From positions 124,001 to 188,000 of the forward strand of contig NZ_JANZKJ010000005.1 of assembly GCF_025642975.1 (NCBI RefSeq): 64,000 nt of DNA. The letters are read 5' to 3'. Source of the DNA: Pseudomonas sp. RIT-PI-S. Lineage in GTDB: Bacteria > Pseudomonadota > Gammaproteobacteria > Pseudomonadales > Pseudomonadaceae. Positions 25,995 to 34,462 of the stretch are shown here, piece after piece (the first letter of the stretch is position 1; the number at the start of each line of letters is the position of its first letter). Under the pieces are notes generated by a model. That model was given only the letters and a program-made list of their open reading frames with translations. It was not told where the DNA came from and searched no databases. A program made the position numbers and the translations under genes.

Positions 25995-26930
25995 ATGAAT
26001 CGCGTAGATCAGTACATTCAGGCGGCTACCCGCGCCAATACCCGGCGCAGCTATAAAGCGGCGCTGGAGCATTTCGAGGTGAGCTGGGGCGGGTTGTTGC
26101 CAGCCACGGCGGAAAGCGTCGCCCGTTACCTGGCGGACCACGCCGGGAGCCATGCGGTGAGCACCCTGCGCCAGCGCCTCGCCGCCATCGCCCAATGGCA
26201 CATCAGCCAAGGCTTTCCAGACCCTACCAAGGCGCCCATGGTGCGCCAGGTGCTGCGCGGCATCCGTACCCTGCACCCGGCCCCACCGCGGCAAGCGATA
26301 CCCCTGCCGCTGTTGCATTTGCAGCAGGTTTGCGAACGGCTCGAGGTGCAGGCGCAGCACGCTCGCGAACTGCAAAACCTGCCTGACCTGCTGCGCGCGC
26401 GGCGCGACCTGGCCCTGCTCTTGCTCGGCTTCTGGAAGGGCCTGCGCAGTGACGAGCTGGCCCGCTTGCGGGTGGAGCACATCCAGGTCGAGCCCGGTGC
26501 GGCGCTCACGTTCTTCCTTGCCCACAGCAAGGGCGACCGCCAGGCGCTGGGGCAGCAAGCGCGTATCCCCGCCCTGCGCACCCTATGCCCGGTCAAGGCT
26601 TATAGCGCCTGGATCGAAGCCGCAGGCATCGCTCATGGCCCGGTGTTTCGCCGCCTCGACCGCTGGGGCAACCTCGGGGAAGCGGGCCTGCATGCCAGCA
26701 GCTTCATCCCCTTGATCCGTGGCGCGTTCGCCCGCGCAGGCCTAGACGGCGACGCCCTGACCAGCCATTCGCTGCGCCGCGGCTTCGCTACCTGGGCGGT
26801 GAGCAATGGCTGGGATATGAAGTCGTTGATGAATTACGTGGGCTGGAAGGACATCAAGTCAGCCATGCGCTACATCGACCCAGCTGACTCCTTTGGTGGG
26901 CTGGCGCTGGGGCATCTAGCGCAGTCATAG
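25995..26930 (+). CDS. Tyrosine-type site-specific recombinase
   Basis: 311 aa, the length of XerC/D-like recombinases. The N-terminal SAM-like DNA-binding part (DQYIQAATRANTRRSYKAALEHF) is followed by the catalytic domain: Arg in WKGLRSDELARLR, Lys in AHSKGDRQ, HSLRRGF for His-x-x-Arg, Trp in YVGWKD, and nucleophile Tyr293 in SAMRYID. The catalytic set is complete, so it should be active. No phage or integron cassette genes flank it, so it may be a housekeeping-like or residual integrase. Its target site is unknown. Confidence 0.9.
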   Translation: MNRVDQYIQAATRANTRRSYKAALEHFEVSWGGLLPATAESVARYLADHAGSHAVSTLRQRLAAIAQWHISQGFPDPTKAPMVRQVLRGIRTLHPAPPRQAIPLPLLHLQQVCERLEVQAQHARELQNLPDLLRARRDLALLLLGFWKGLRSDELARLRVEHIQVEPGAALTFFLAHSKGDRQALGQQARIPALRTLCPVKAYSAWIEAAGIAHGPVFRRLDRWGNLGEAGLHASSFIPLIRGAFARAGLDGDALTSHSLRRGFATWAVSNGWDMKSLMNYVGWKDIKSAMRYIDPADSFGGLALGHLAQS

Positions 26931-26962
26931 AGCAGCGGCCGCGCCCACAACGGGCCGCGAGG

Positions 26963-27367
26963 TCAGTCGGCCCGCTCCAGCCACAATACCAACCCTTGCC
27001 GGGTGCGCCCGCGAAAATGGCCGCCGCCCACCGGCGTGAGCATCAGCAACGTATGCAGGTCGCCCCTGGACAACGCGATGCCGTCTGGCTTGCTGGCCCA
27101 GGCGGCGATCGGGTGGCTGAGCCAGGCCGCTCCGCAATGTGGATCGTGACTGCTCGCCCGGTTGTCCGGGGCCAGGCTGAGCACGCAACCCTCCCCCCTG
27201 CGGCCATCAGGAAACAACACCCAATTGCCGACCAACGCCTGGGAGCTGGCCGGCGCCAGGCTGCTGGCGAGTGCGGGCGCCACCGCCGCACCCGCGCACA
27301 ACCACAGCAGTGGCCGCGCCAGGCTGCGGGGGCTAAACGAGAAAATCACTGGTGTGCGCATCGCCAA
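26963..27367 (-). CDS. aprI: Alkaline protease inhibitor AprI
   Basis: 134 aa with a signal peptide (ARPLLWLCAGAAVAPALAS), so periplasmic. The mature part (SSQALVGNWVLFPDGRRGEGCVLSL, GAAWLSHPIAAWASKPDGIALS) matches the AprI/Inh beta-barrel inhibitor of serralysins, which protects the cell from stray protease. The ATG at 27367 lies inside the end of aprA (35-nt overlap); ATG 27361 and GTG 27346 are alternatives, and no strong ribosome-binding site decides between them. Coupled translation with aprA is likely. Confidence 0.88.
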   Translation of the reverse strand: MAMRTPVIFSFSPRSLARPLLWLCAGAAVAPALASSLAPASSQALVGNWVLFPDGRRGEGCVLSLAPDNRASSHDPHCGAAWLSHPIAAWASKPDGIALSRGDLHTLLMLTPVGGGHFRGRTRQGLVLWLERAD

Positions 27368-28745
27368 GGATCTTGATCACGAAGTCCGCGGTGTGGTCGC
27401 CATTGAAGTCGATCGACAAGTTGGTCCCGTAGCTGGCATCGCGCAGTACCGCAGCCCCGGCCGTGCCGTCGAGGGTTCTGCTGAAGTGGATGATATCGTT
27501 GCCGGCGGTGGACAATGCGGAGAGGTCAATGCGGTCGTGGCCGGTGGCAAAGTCCATCAGCCGGTCGGCCGCGGCGGCGGTGGAATCGGACCGGGCGAAA
27601 TAAATGAAGGTGTCGTCGCCGACGCCTCCCCACAGTTTGTCTGCCCCGCGGCCGCCAGCGAGCAGGTCGTTGCCCGCGTTCCCTGTCAGCTCGTTGGCAG
27701 CGTCGTTACCGAGCAGGTAGTCGTTGCCACGCCCGCCGATGGCCTTTTCGATGGTCACCCCTTGGGCAATGGATACGTTCCCCACCAAGCCCCCCACGTC
27801 CGAGAAGCTGGCGTCATGCAGGTTGATGCGCTGGTTCATGCTGTAGCCGGAAAAGTCCAGGGTATCGACCCCGCCGCCATCCCATACCGAGAAGATCAAG
27901 GTGCTGTGCGCCGAGGTCGCCGTGGTTTCGGCGCGGTTGCTGTTGGAATGGAAGCCATAGATGGTGCCGCCGGAACGGGTGTCCAGGTTGGCGCCGTACA
28001 GGCGCTGGATAGCGGCGATATCGTCCATGAGGGGCGCCGAGGCATAGGCATTGGCGAAGTTCTGATCGGTGAAGTATTCGTCCCAGTAGCTCATCACGCT
28101 GTAGCCGCGCGAATCCTCGGCGTAAACGGCGTCGTCGTCATAGCTCAGCACCCCGTTCCAGGCGTCATAGTCGCCTGGATGCGCCAGGCCCAGGTTATGG
28201 CCGAGTTCATGTACCAGGGTCTGCCCGCCGTAGTTGTTCAGGCCCGCTTCGGCGTTGTAGCGGTAGTCATCGCTGACCCAATACCAGGACTGGCCATCGT
28301 GGCTGCTGCCGCTGGGGTAATAGGCAAACGCGGCTTCACCATGGGACACCGAATAGCTGGCCAGCGCCAGGTGCCCCTCACCTCCGCTGGCGGCCTGGGT
28401 GAAGGTGATGTTGGCGACGTCCGCCCAGCCGCGCATGGCCAGCTTCGCCTGGGCCTGCTGCTGGGCATTGAACGCGATGAAGTCGCCCAGGTTGCTGTCG
28501 AAGTCCGCCGGCTTGGCCTGGGTGAAGCTATAGGTGAGCGCGACCGTGCCGTCGCCGTTGGTGTCGTTGAAGTGGTAGCCGTAGCGGTCGATCTGCGCGG
28601 CGGCCTGGTCGACCGTGTAGGACGGGTGGCCATTGATATAGCCCGTGCCTCGGTCGTATTGATGAAGGTAACTGTTAAGGCGGTCGTAGGCCTTGCTGGT
28701 TTGGGAAAGGTCGACAGCGGCAGTGACAGGCTCAAGGTCAGACAT
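27333..28745 (-). CDS. aprA: Serralysin-family alkaline metalloprotease AprA
   Basis: 470 aa, matching the family length. The zinc site HELGHNLGLAHP and Met-turn SVMSYW are intact in the N-terminal half. RTX nonapeptides (IGGRGNDYLLGNDAANELTG, AGNDLLAGGRGADKLWGG) bind calcium, and the C-terminal FLV ending is of the type I secretion kind. There is no N-terminal signal peptide, as expected for ABC-type secretion. The usual aprDEF exporter genes are missing on both sides, so export depends on a system elsewhere. It overlaps aprI. Confidence 0.95.
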   Translation of the reverse strand: MSDLEPVTAAVDLSQTSKAYDRLNSYLHQYDRGTGYINGHPSYTVDQAAAQIDRYGYHFNDTNGDGTVALTYSFTQAKPADFDSNLGDFIAFNAQQQAQAKLAMRGWADVANITFTQAASGGEGHLALASYSVSHGEAAFAYYPSGSSHDGQSWYWVSDDYRYNAEAGLNNYGGQTLVHELGHNLGLAHPGDYDAWNGVLSYDDDAVYAEDSRGYSVMSYWDEYFTDQNFANAYASAPLMDDIAAIQRLYGANLDTRSGGTIYGFHSNSNRAETTATSAHSTLIFSVWDGGGVDTLDFSGYSMNQRINLHDASFSDVGGLVGNVSIAQGVTIEKAIGGRGNDYLLGNDAANELTGNAGNDLLAGGRGADKLWGGVGDDTFIYFARSDSTAAAADRLMDFATGHDRIDLSALSTAGNDIIHFSRTLDGTAGAAVLRDASYGTNLSIDFNGDHTADFVIKILGDAHTSDFLV

Positions 28746-28992
28746 CTAGGTAACCCTACTTGGAGGAATAGCGAGCATGCTCGGGCGCGCTCCAGGGTCC
28801 AGGCAACAGCGGCCGCACCTTGAGAGCCTCGCCTTCTATATGAAAGCTGGCACAGGTCTGCAGCGCCCGCCATCCCGCTCACAGGCTTTACCCGGGCAGG
28901 CGACGAAAGGCGAAAGCCCGTTGGTTCAACTGCGCTGGTGGCGCAGGCGCCCGCCGGTTACGCTCAGGGCAAAACCTTCGCAAGGAGCCCTC

Positions 28993-29442
28993 ATGACTGA
29001 CCGCGCCGCGGCCTTACCTCGCAGTGCTTTTCCCCACTGGCAGCCAATCCAGACCCGCTGGGCAGACAACGACAGCTACGGGCACGTCAACAACGTAGTG
29101 TATTACGCCTGGTTCGATACGGCAGTGAACCGTTTCCTGCTCGAGCGTGGCCTGCTGGGGCCCGCCGTCGACTGGTTGGGGCTGGTAGTGCATACCCATT
29201 GCGATTATTTCGAGTCGGTGGCTTTCCCGCAGGCGCTGGAGGTCGGCCTTCGGGTCGCCAACCTGGGCCGGAGCAGCGTGCGTTACGAGTTGGGCATCTT
29301 CGCGGAAGGTAGCGACCGGGCCGCGGCGCAGGGGCAGTTTGTGCACGTGTACGTGCAAGCCTCCGACCGCCGCCCACTGCCCGCGTTGCCAGAGCCGTTG
29401 CGGGCCGCCCTGGCGCCGTTGGCCAGCCCTGGCCTGACATGA
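28993..29442 (+). CDS. 4HBT hot-dog acyl-CoA thioesterase
   Basis: 149 aa. [28 protein letters not shown] is the 4-hydroxybenzoyl-CoA thioesterase/YbgC motif with its catalytic Asp (D in [10 protein letters not shown]). Hydrolysis of an acyl-CoA in the cytosol is expected, substrate unknown. A clear AAGGAG lies 8 nt before the ATG at 28993. Single gene, divergent from aprA. Confidence 0.88.
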   Translation: MTDRAAALPRSAFPHWQPIQTRWADNDSYGHVNNVVYYAWFDTAVNRFLLERGLLGPAVDWLGLVVHTHCDYFESVAFPQALEVGLRVANLGRSSVRYELGIFAEGSDRAAAQGQFVHVYVQASDRRPLPALPEPLRAALAPLASPGLT

Positions 29443-29901
29443 GCGGCGTATGAGGCGCTGGGTAAATGACACGCCTGGCGCTGGCGCGAACCACGCCGTG
29501 TAAGCCAAAAGCGCCTTGAAATGCAGTATTGTCGGACAATATGTAGTGCTTAAAAATTTACACTACAAAACCGTTGACGGCAGCGTTTCCCCCTTGCATG
29601 ATGCAGACGTCTCCCCGATCGGGAGAGCTTGTAAACGACTCTGTGCCTGTCCGGCGAGCCGCCGGGCTGTTCCTGATGTACCTGCCCACAAGGCAGATTG
29701 ACACGGCTGACGCTTCATCCGAACAAGGGTTGGGCAGTCGGCGCAATATCGAGCGACTTGTGGGTGTACCTCGCGTCATCCCCTTCCGCATCCCGATTGC
29801 GCCCTACCCCATGCCTGCGATTTGTGTGTAGTGCCTACCTGTCATTGCTACATCGGGTTCATACCAACCACCAGACAGACCAACGAGCGGTCAAGGGACT
29901 T
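29443..29901. other. Intergenic region with nested inverted repeats
   Basis: No gene is supported. TATTGTC-G-GACAATA (29527-29541) is a perfect 7+7 inverted repeat, directly followed by GTAGTG-N12-CACTAC (29543-29566) and by a possible promoter TTGACG (29574) with CATGAT 17 nt later. The remaining 300 nt precede the small protein at 29902 and may be a long leader. Confidence 0.5.
29527..29566. promoter_or_regulatory. Two adjacent inverted repeats, candidate operator
   Basis: TATTGTCGGACAATA and GTAGTG-N12-CACTAC lie side by side upstream of a TTGACG-type promoter. The regulator is not known. Confidence 0.45.
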
Positions 29902-30237
29902 ATGAACATGAACCTGAACAACGAACCAACGATCGACCAACTGGCGCAACTGCTGGCCATCCGCAAAGACCGTAACGACAGCCATATCCTGTGGGTTTGC
30001 GAGTCGGGCCAGGTCCATGTCGAAGGGCTGGCGCCCCACTCCGAGGAAGCCGAGTTCGAAAGCACCCGCCCGAACATGCGGGCCCGCTTGCGCACCTACC
30101 GCCGGGGCCTGGGCTACGTCGGCAAGAAGGCCGCCGCCGACCGTGAATTCGTCAGCCGAGTGCTGCATACCCTCAAGCAGGAATGGCAAGCCGCGCAACA
30201 CGCCGCCGGCGTTCATGTCATCGACCGCTACTACTGA
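29902..30237 (+). CDS. Hypothetical protein (111 aa)
   Basis: 111 aa from the ATG at 29902 (MNMNLNNEPTIDQLAQLLA), preceded by AAGGGAC. A longer open frame back to 29698 lacks a convincing start. Soluble, with a charged middle (RPNMRARLRTYRRGLGYVGKKAAADREFVSRVL) ending in DRYY. It looks like a small conserved Pseudomonas protein of unknown function; no catalytic motif is visible. A strong terminator follows, showing it is the end of a short transcription unit. Confidence 0.78.
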   Translation: MNMNLNNEPTIDQLAQLLAIRKDRNDSHILWVCESGQVHVEGLAPHSEEAEFESTRPNMRARLRTYRRGLGYVGKKAAADREFVSRVLHTLKQEWQAAQHAAGVHVIDRYY

Positions 30238-30259
30238 TCGACCCGAGCTACCCCCTCTG

Positions 30260-30287
30260 AAGCCCGCTTGCCGGGCTTCTTTTTTTT
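30260..30287 (+). terminator. Rho-independent terminator
   Basis: AAGCCCG (30260-30266), short loop, CGGGCTT (30272-30278), then CT and seven T. It ends the 111-aa hypothetical gene. Confidence 0.88.
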
Positions 30288-30352
30288 GCGCGCGCTGGCG
30301 GCCCCCGAGGCAAGCCTGCACAATGGCCCCTGCCATCGACAGGAGCCCCGGC

Positions 30353-31450
30353 ATGAATGCAACAGCGCACCGTATCGCCGTAATCGCCGGCGACGGCATC
30401 GGTACCGAGGTCATGCCTGAGGGCATTCGGGCGCTGCAAGCCGTTGCCGAGGTGTTCGGGCTCCAGCTGCAGTGGGATCACTTCGATTTCGCCTGCGCCG
30501 ACTACTACCTGGCCCACGGCAAAATGCTCCCGGACGACTGGTTCGACCTTCTCAAAGGCTACGACGCTCTGTACTTCGGCGCCGTGGGTTGGCCGGCGGT
30601 GGTCCCCGACCATGTGTCGCTCTGGGAATCGCTGCTGCAGTTTCGCCGTGGCTTCGACCAATACGTGAACTTGCGCCCGTGCAGGCTGATGCCTGGCGTG
30701 CGCTCCCCCCTGGCCGGGCGTCAACCGGGTGAAATCGACTTCTATGTGGTGCGGGAGAACACCGAGGGGGAATATTCGAGCGTCGGCGGGCGCATGTTCC
30801 CCGGCACCGAGCGGGAGATCGTGCTGCAGGAAACCGTGATGACGCGCGTGGGCGTGGACCGCATCCTGCGCTTCGCCTTCGAACTCGCCAATCGCCGGCC
30901 GCGTCGCCAACTCACCTCCGCCACCAAGTCCAACGGCATCGCCATCACCATGCCGTACTGGGACGAGCGGGTGCGAGCGATGCAGGTGGCGTACCCCGAC
31001 GTGCGCGTGGACAGTTTTCATATCGATATCCTCGCCGCGCATTTCGTGCTGCACCCCGACTGGTTCGACGTAGTGGTGGCCAGCAACCTGTTCGGCGATA
31101 TCCTTTCCGACCTCGGCCCAGCGTGCACCGGCACCATCGGCATCGCACCGTCGGCCAACATCAACCCTGAGCGCACCTTTCCGAGCCTGTTCGAGCCGGT
31201 CCATGGTTCAGCCCCGGACATCGCCGGCCGCGGCATTGCCAACCCGATCGGGCAGATCTGGTGCGGGGCGATGATGCTCGAGCATCTCGGCCATGCGCAG
31301 GCGGGCGCGGCGCTACTGCGGGCGATCGAGGCGGTGTTGGCCCGAGGGCCGGAACAGGCCCCGCTCACACCGGACCTCGGCGGCACCGGCACTACGCTAG
31401 AGCTGGGCGCGGCGATCGTCGAGCAGATCCGCCACGCCGGCCGCGCCTGA
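30353..31450 (+). CDS. Tartrate/D-malate dehydrogenase (isocitrate/isopropylmalate dehydrogenase family)
   Basis: 365 aa from the ATG at 30353, with AGGAG 10 nt upstream; the frame is open further back through the preceding gene but that is not coding. AVIAGDGIGTEVMPEGI, DFYVVRENTEGEYSSVGG, the Lys/Asp segment HIDILAAHFVLHPDWFDVVVASNLFGDILSDLG, and FEPVHGSAPDIAGRGIANPIG are family hallmarks. NAD-dependent oxidative decarboxylation of D-malate or tartrate in the cytosol is predicted; the two cannot be separated by eye. No dedicated regulator or transporter is adjacent. Confidence 0.9.
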   Translation: MNATAHRIAVIAGDGIGTEVMPEGIRALQAVAEVFGLQLQWDHFDFACADYYLAHGKMLPDDWFDLLKGYDALYFGAVGWPAVVPDHVSLWESLLQFRRGFDQYVNLRPCRLMPGVRSPLAGRQPGEIDFYVVRENTEGEYSSVGGRMFPGTEREIVLQETVMTRVGVDRILRFAFELANRRPRRQLTSATKSNGIAITMPYWDERVRAMQVAYPDVRVDSFHIDILAAHFVLHPDWFDVVVASNLFGDILSDLGPACTGTIGIAPSANINPERTFPSLFEPVHGSAPDIAGRGIANPIGQIWCGAMMLEHLGHAQAGAALLRAIEAVLARGPEQAPLTPDLGGTGTTLELGAAIVEQIRHAGRA

Positions 31451-31477
31451 AGCGAACGGCAACCTGGCGGCATTTCT

Positions 31478-31504
31478 GAACTAGCGGCGCAAGCCTCTCT
31501 CGAA
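31478..31504 (+). promoter_or_regulatory. Possible AlgU (sigma-22) type promoter
   Basis: GAACTA (31478-31483), 16-nt spacer, TCGAA (31500-31504), compared with consensus GAACTT-N16/17-TCTGA. It is about 30 nt before the small gene at 31535. Two mismatches make this tentative. Confidence 0.35.
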
Positions 31505-31534
31505 TAATCAAGTACCCAAACCAGAGGAATCAGC

Positions 31535-31840
31535 ATGAAGGTCGAAGATCTTGCCGGCAACGTGAAGGCTGGAGGCGTAACCGAGCTGAACCTTGTGTCC
31601 GTCGAAGGCGGCTCCTACACGCTCCACGCGGTCGTTGAAGGTGAATCGCAACGGGTGCTCGACGCCACGGGCGAAACGCTGCATGTGGCATCGGTCGATC
31701 AGGCACGCAAACTGTTGGTGGACGTGCCGGACAGCGTGCCGCTCTTTCTGGTGCAGCCTGCCGTTTATGACGAGATGATCGGCCAAGACCACGCGCTGAC
31801 GGATTCGCGCGAACGGATTCCACTTCACAGCAGCCACTGA
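31535..31840 (+). CDS. DUF6482-like small protein
   Basis: 101 aa, soluble (MKVEDLAGNVKAGGVTELNL, ESQRVLDATGETLHVASVDQARKLL). The pattern of a short beta-rich domain of about 100 residues with a Leu/Val core recalls the DUF6482 proteins of Pseudomonas; this family name is from memory and uncertain. Start backed by AGAGGA. It ends 6 nt before the hybrid kinase, so the two are co-transcribed, perhaps from an AlgU-type promoter. Confidence 0.75.
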   Translation: MKVEDLAGNVKAGGVTELNLVSVEGGSYTLHAVVEGESQRVLDATGETLHVASVDQARKLLVDVPDSVPLFLVQPAVYDEMIGQDHALTDSRERIPLHSSH

Positions 31841-31846
31841 ATTCTC

Positions 31847-34378
31847 ATGGACGTTCGCGCAGCGCAGGGCACTCGAGACCAACTTCTGGCGGAAAACGCG
31901 ACCTTGCGGGCTGAACTCAGTGCCCTCAAGGGCGATGTGTTCGACGCCAGCGACATCGGCTTTTGCATCATCGAGGTGCGCTTCGATGCCAGCGGCATGG
32001 CGGACAACTACCGCTTCCTGAGCGTGAACCGCGCCTTCGAAAAGCACACCGGGCTGGCCCACGCCGAGGGCCGCTGGATACGCGAGATGGTGCCTGACCA
32101 CGACGAGCACTGGTTCGACGTCTATGGCCAGGTCGCGCGCACCGGGGAACCGGTGCAATTCGAAAGCGAGGCCCGGGCACTGGGCCGCTACTTCATGGTT
32201 CAGGCGGCGCGTATCGGCGCCCCGGAGTTACACCGGATCTCTGTGCTGTTCACCGACATCACCGAGCGGCGCGCGGCTGAACGCGCACTGGAGCAGAGCG
32301 AGCGGCACTGGCGTGGCTTGTTCGAGCATTTCGATGAAGCCTTCGCCCTGGCCGAAGTGATACGCGACGAAGACGGCCAAGCGGTGGACTGGCGTTTCCT
32401 CGACGTGAACCCCGCCTGCTGCCGCGTGTTCGAGCGCCCCGCCGAGGCCGTACGTGCGCGCACGTTGCGCGAACTGTTCCCGAACCTGGCGCCGGGCTGG
32501 GTCACCGATGCCGCGCGCGTCGCCGAGAGCGGGCAGTCCATGCCGTTCATTCGGCCCCTTGACGATGTGCGGCGCTGGTATGAGGGGCGCCTGCATCCCC
32601 TACCGGCCGACCGCTTCATGGTCATCTTCCAAGACGTCAGCGAGTTACGCCGCGCCGCGCAACGGCGCGAGGGGCTGCTGCACTTGAGTGACCGCCTGCG
32701 GGTGATGGAGGAGCCGGATGACATCGCCGCGGTCGCCGCGGAGATCCTGGGCAACGTGCTGGAAGCCAACCGCGCCGGTTATTGCCTGATCGGCGGTGCG
32801 CCCGGCCGGGTCGAGGTGCAGCGGGACTGGACCAGCGACGGCCGTACCTCCCTGGTGGGCCTGCATGACCTGCGCCAGTTGGGCACTTTCGTCGACGACC
32901 TGTTCGCAGGCGAAACCATCGCCGTCAGCGACGTGCAGGCGGAGCCGCGAATCCCTCTGCCAGGCCGTTTCGAGCCCTTCCAGGTGCGCGCCTTCCTCAA
33001 CGTTCCGCTGATGGAGGGCGATCACCTGGTGGCGCTGATGTTCGCTGACAGCCGCCACCCCCGTGGCTGGAGCCGCGAGGACATCGAATTTACCCGGGAA
33101 TTGGGCGAAAGAACCCGCACTGCCATCGAACGCCGCCGCGCCGAGCATCAGCTTCAGCAGCTCAACGCGCGGCTGGAGCAACTGGTGGCCGAGCGCACCC
33201 GCGAGCTGCTGCGCTCCGAAGAGCAACTGCGCCAGTCACAAAAGATGGAAGCCGTCGGCCAGTTGACGGGCGGCATCGCCCACGATTTCAACAACCTGCT
33301 CACCGGCATCTCCGGCAGCCTCGAACTGCTGCAAAGCCGGATCGCCCAAGGCCGGACCCAAGACCTGGACCGCTACATCAACGCCGCACAAGGCGCCTCC
33401 AGGCGTGCCGCTGCCCTCACCCACCGGCTGCTGGCGTTCTCACGACGGCAGACCCTGGCGCCCAAGCCGACCCGGGTCAATCGCCTGGTCAAAGGCATGG
33501 AAGAGCTGATCTCGCGCACCGTGGGGCCTTCGGTGTCGATCATCAGCGACCTGAGCACCGACCTCTGGAGCGTGTTGATAGACCCGCACCAGCTGGAGAA
33601 TGCGCTGCTCAACCTGTGCATCAACGCTCGCGACGCCATGCCCGATGGCGGCACGCTGACGATCAGCAGCCGCAACCGGCAGATCGACGAGCGGGGTGCC
33701 AAGGCATTCGACCTGGCGGCCGGTGAGTACGTGGCGCTCGCGGTCTCGGACACCGGCACCGGCATGGCACCTGAAGTGGCGGCCAAGGCGTTCGAACCCT
33801 TCTTCACCACCAAGCCCATCGGCATGGGCACCGGCCTTGGGCTGTCGATGATCTATGGGTTCATTCGCCAGTCCGGTGGGCAGGCGCGAATTCATTCCGA
33901 GCCGGGGCGCGGTTGCGTGGTGACGCTATACCTGCCCCGCCACCTGGGCGAGGTTCATGACACGCCCACCGTACCCACCGGGGCGCCGCCACGGGCCGAA
34001 CTGGGTGAGACCGTGCTGATCGTCGACGACGAGCCGACGGTGCGCATCATGGTCACCGAGGTGTTGGAGGACCTGGGCTACCACGCAGTGGAAGCGGGCG
34101 ACGGCCGTGCAGGTTTGCAGATCCTCAACTCAAGCCTTGAGATCGACCTGCTGATTACCGACGTTGGCCTGCCTGGGGGCATGAACGGCCGGCAAATGGC
34201 CGATGCGGCGCGGGTTCGCCGCCCCGACCTCAAGGTGCTGTTCATCACCGGGTATGCCGAGTCCAGCGTATTCGAAAACGGGCCGGTGCAGGATGGCATG
34301 CATGTGCTGACCAAACCGTTCTCGGTCGATAGCCTGGCGCGGCGGATAAGGGATTTGATCGAAACAACGGTGCCCTAG
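31847..34378 (+). CDS. Cytosolic hybrid sensor kinase (PAS-PAS-GAF-HK-REC)
   Basis: 843 aa with no membrane segment. Two PAS domains (FLSVNRAFEKHTGL near residue 60; FLDVNPACCRVFERP near residue 190), a GAF domain (about 270-425, VAAEILGNVLEANRAGYCLIGG), a coiled linker, HisKA with the phosphorylated His in GGIAHDFNNLL, HATPase (NARDAMPDGG, GTGLGLSMIYGF), and a C-terminal receiver (VLIVDDEPTVRIM, Asp in LLITDVGLPGG). The kinase type is shared with the one at 37314. GAF and PAS suggest redox, light or small-molecule sensing. Coupled to the small upstream gene. Confidence 0.93.
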   Translation: MDVRAAQGTRDQLLAENATLRAELSALKGDVFDASDIGFCIIEVRFDASGMADNYRFLSVNRAFEKHTGLAHAEGRWIREMVPDHDEHWFDVYGQVARTGEPVQFESEARALGRYFMVQAARIGAPELHRISVLFTDITERRAAERALEQSERHWRGLFEHFDEAFALAEVIRDEDGQAVDWRFLDVNPACCRVFERPAEAVRARTLRELFPNLAPGWVTDAARVAESGQSMPFIRPLDDVRRWYEGRLHPLPADRFMVIFQDVSELRRAAQRREGLLHLSDRLRVMEEPDDIAAVAAEILGNVLEANRAGYCLIGGAPGRVEVQRDWTSDGRTSLVGLHDLRQLGTFVDDLFAGETIAVSDVQAEPRIPLPGRFEPFQVRAFLNVPLMEGDHLVALMFADSRHPRGWSREDIEFTRELGERTRTAIERRRAEHQLQQLNARLEQLVAERTRELLRSEEQLRQSQKMEAVGQLTGGIAHDFNNLLTGISGSLELLQSRIAQGRTQDLDRYINAAQGASRRAAALTHRLLAFSRRQTLAPKPTRVNRLVKGMEELISRTVGPSVSIISDLSTDLWSVLIDPHQLENALLNLCINARDAMPDGGTLTISSRNRQIDERGAKAFDLAAGEYVALAVSDTGTGMAPEVAAKAFEPFFTTKPIGMGTGLGLSMIYGFIRQSGGQARIHSEPGRGCVVTLYLPRHLGEVHDTPTVPTGAPPRAELGETVLIVDDEPTVRIMVTEVLEDLGYHAVEAGDGRAGLQILNSSLEIDLLITDVGLPGGMNGRQMADAARVRRPDLKVLFITGYAESSVFENGPVQDGMHVLTKPFSVDSLARRIRDLIETTVP

Positions 34379-34391
34379 CCTTCAGGCGACC

Positions 34392-34450
34392 GTTCGCGGG
34401 CTTCGCCCGCTCCTACAGCGCTGGTGTAGGAGCGGGGCGAAGCCCACGAT
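34392..34450. repeat. Inverted REP pair (REPIN-like)
   Basis: GGGCTTCGCCCGCTCCTACA (34398-34417) is inverted against TGTAGGAGCGGGGCGAAGCC starting at 34425, a classic Pseudomonas REP doublet. It separates the convergent kinase and the RTX epimerase-like gene and may stop transcription or protect 3' ends. Confidence 0.85.
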
Positions 34451-34462
34451 TCACGGCGTGGC

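Noticed and set aside
25995..26930. Integrase of a genomic island or prophage
   Set aside because: No tRNA, attachment-site repeats, phage structural genes or composition change are seen around it.
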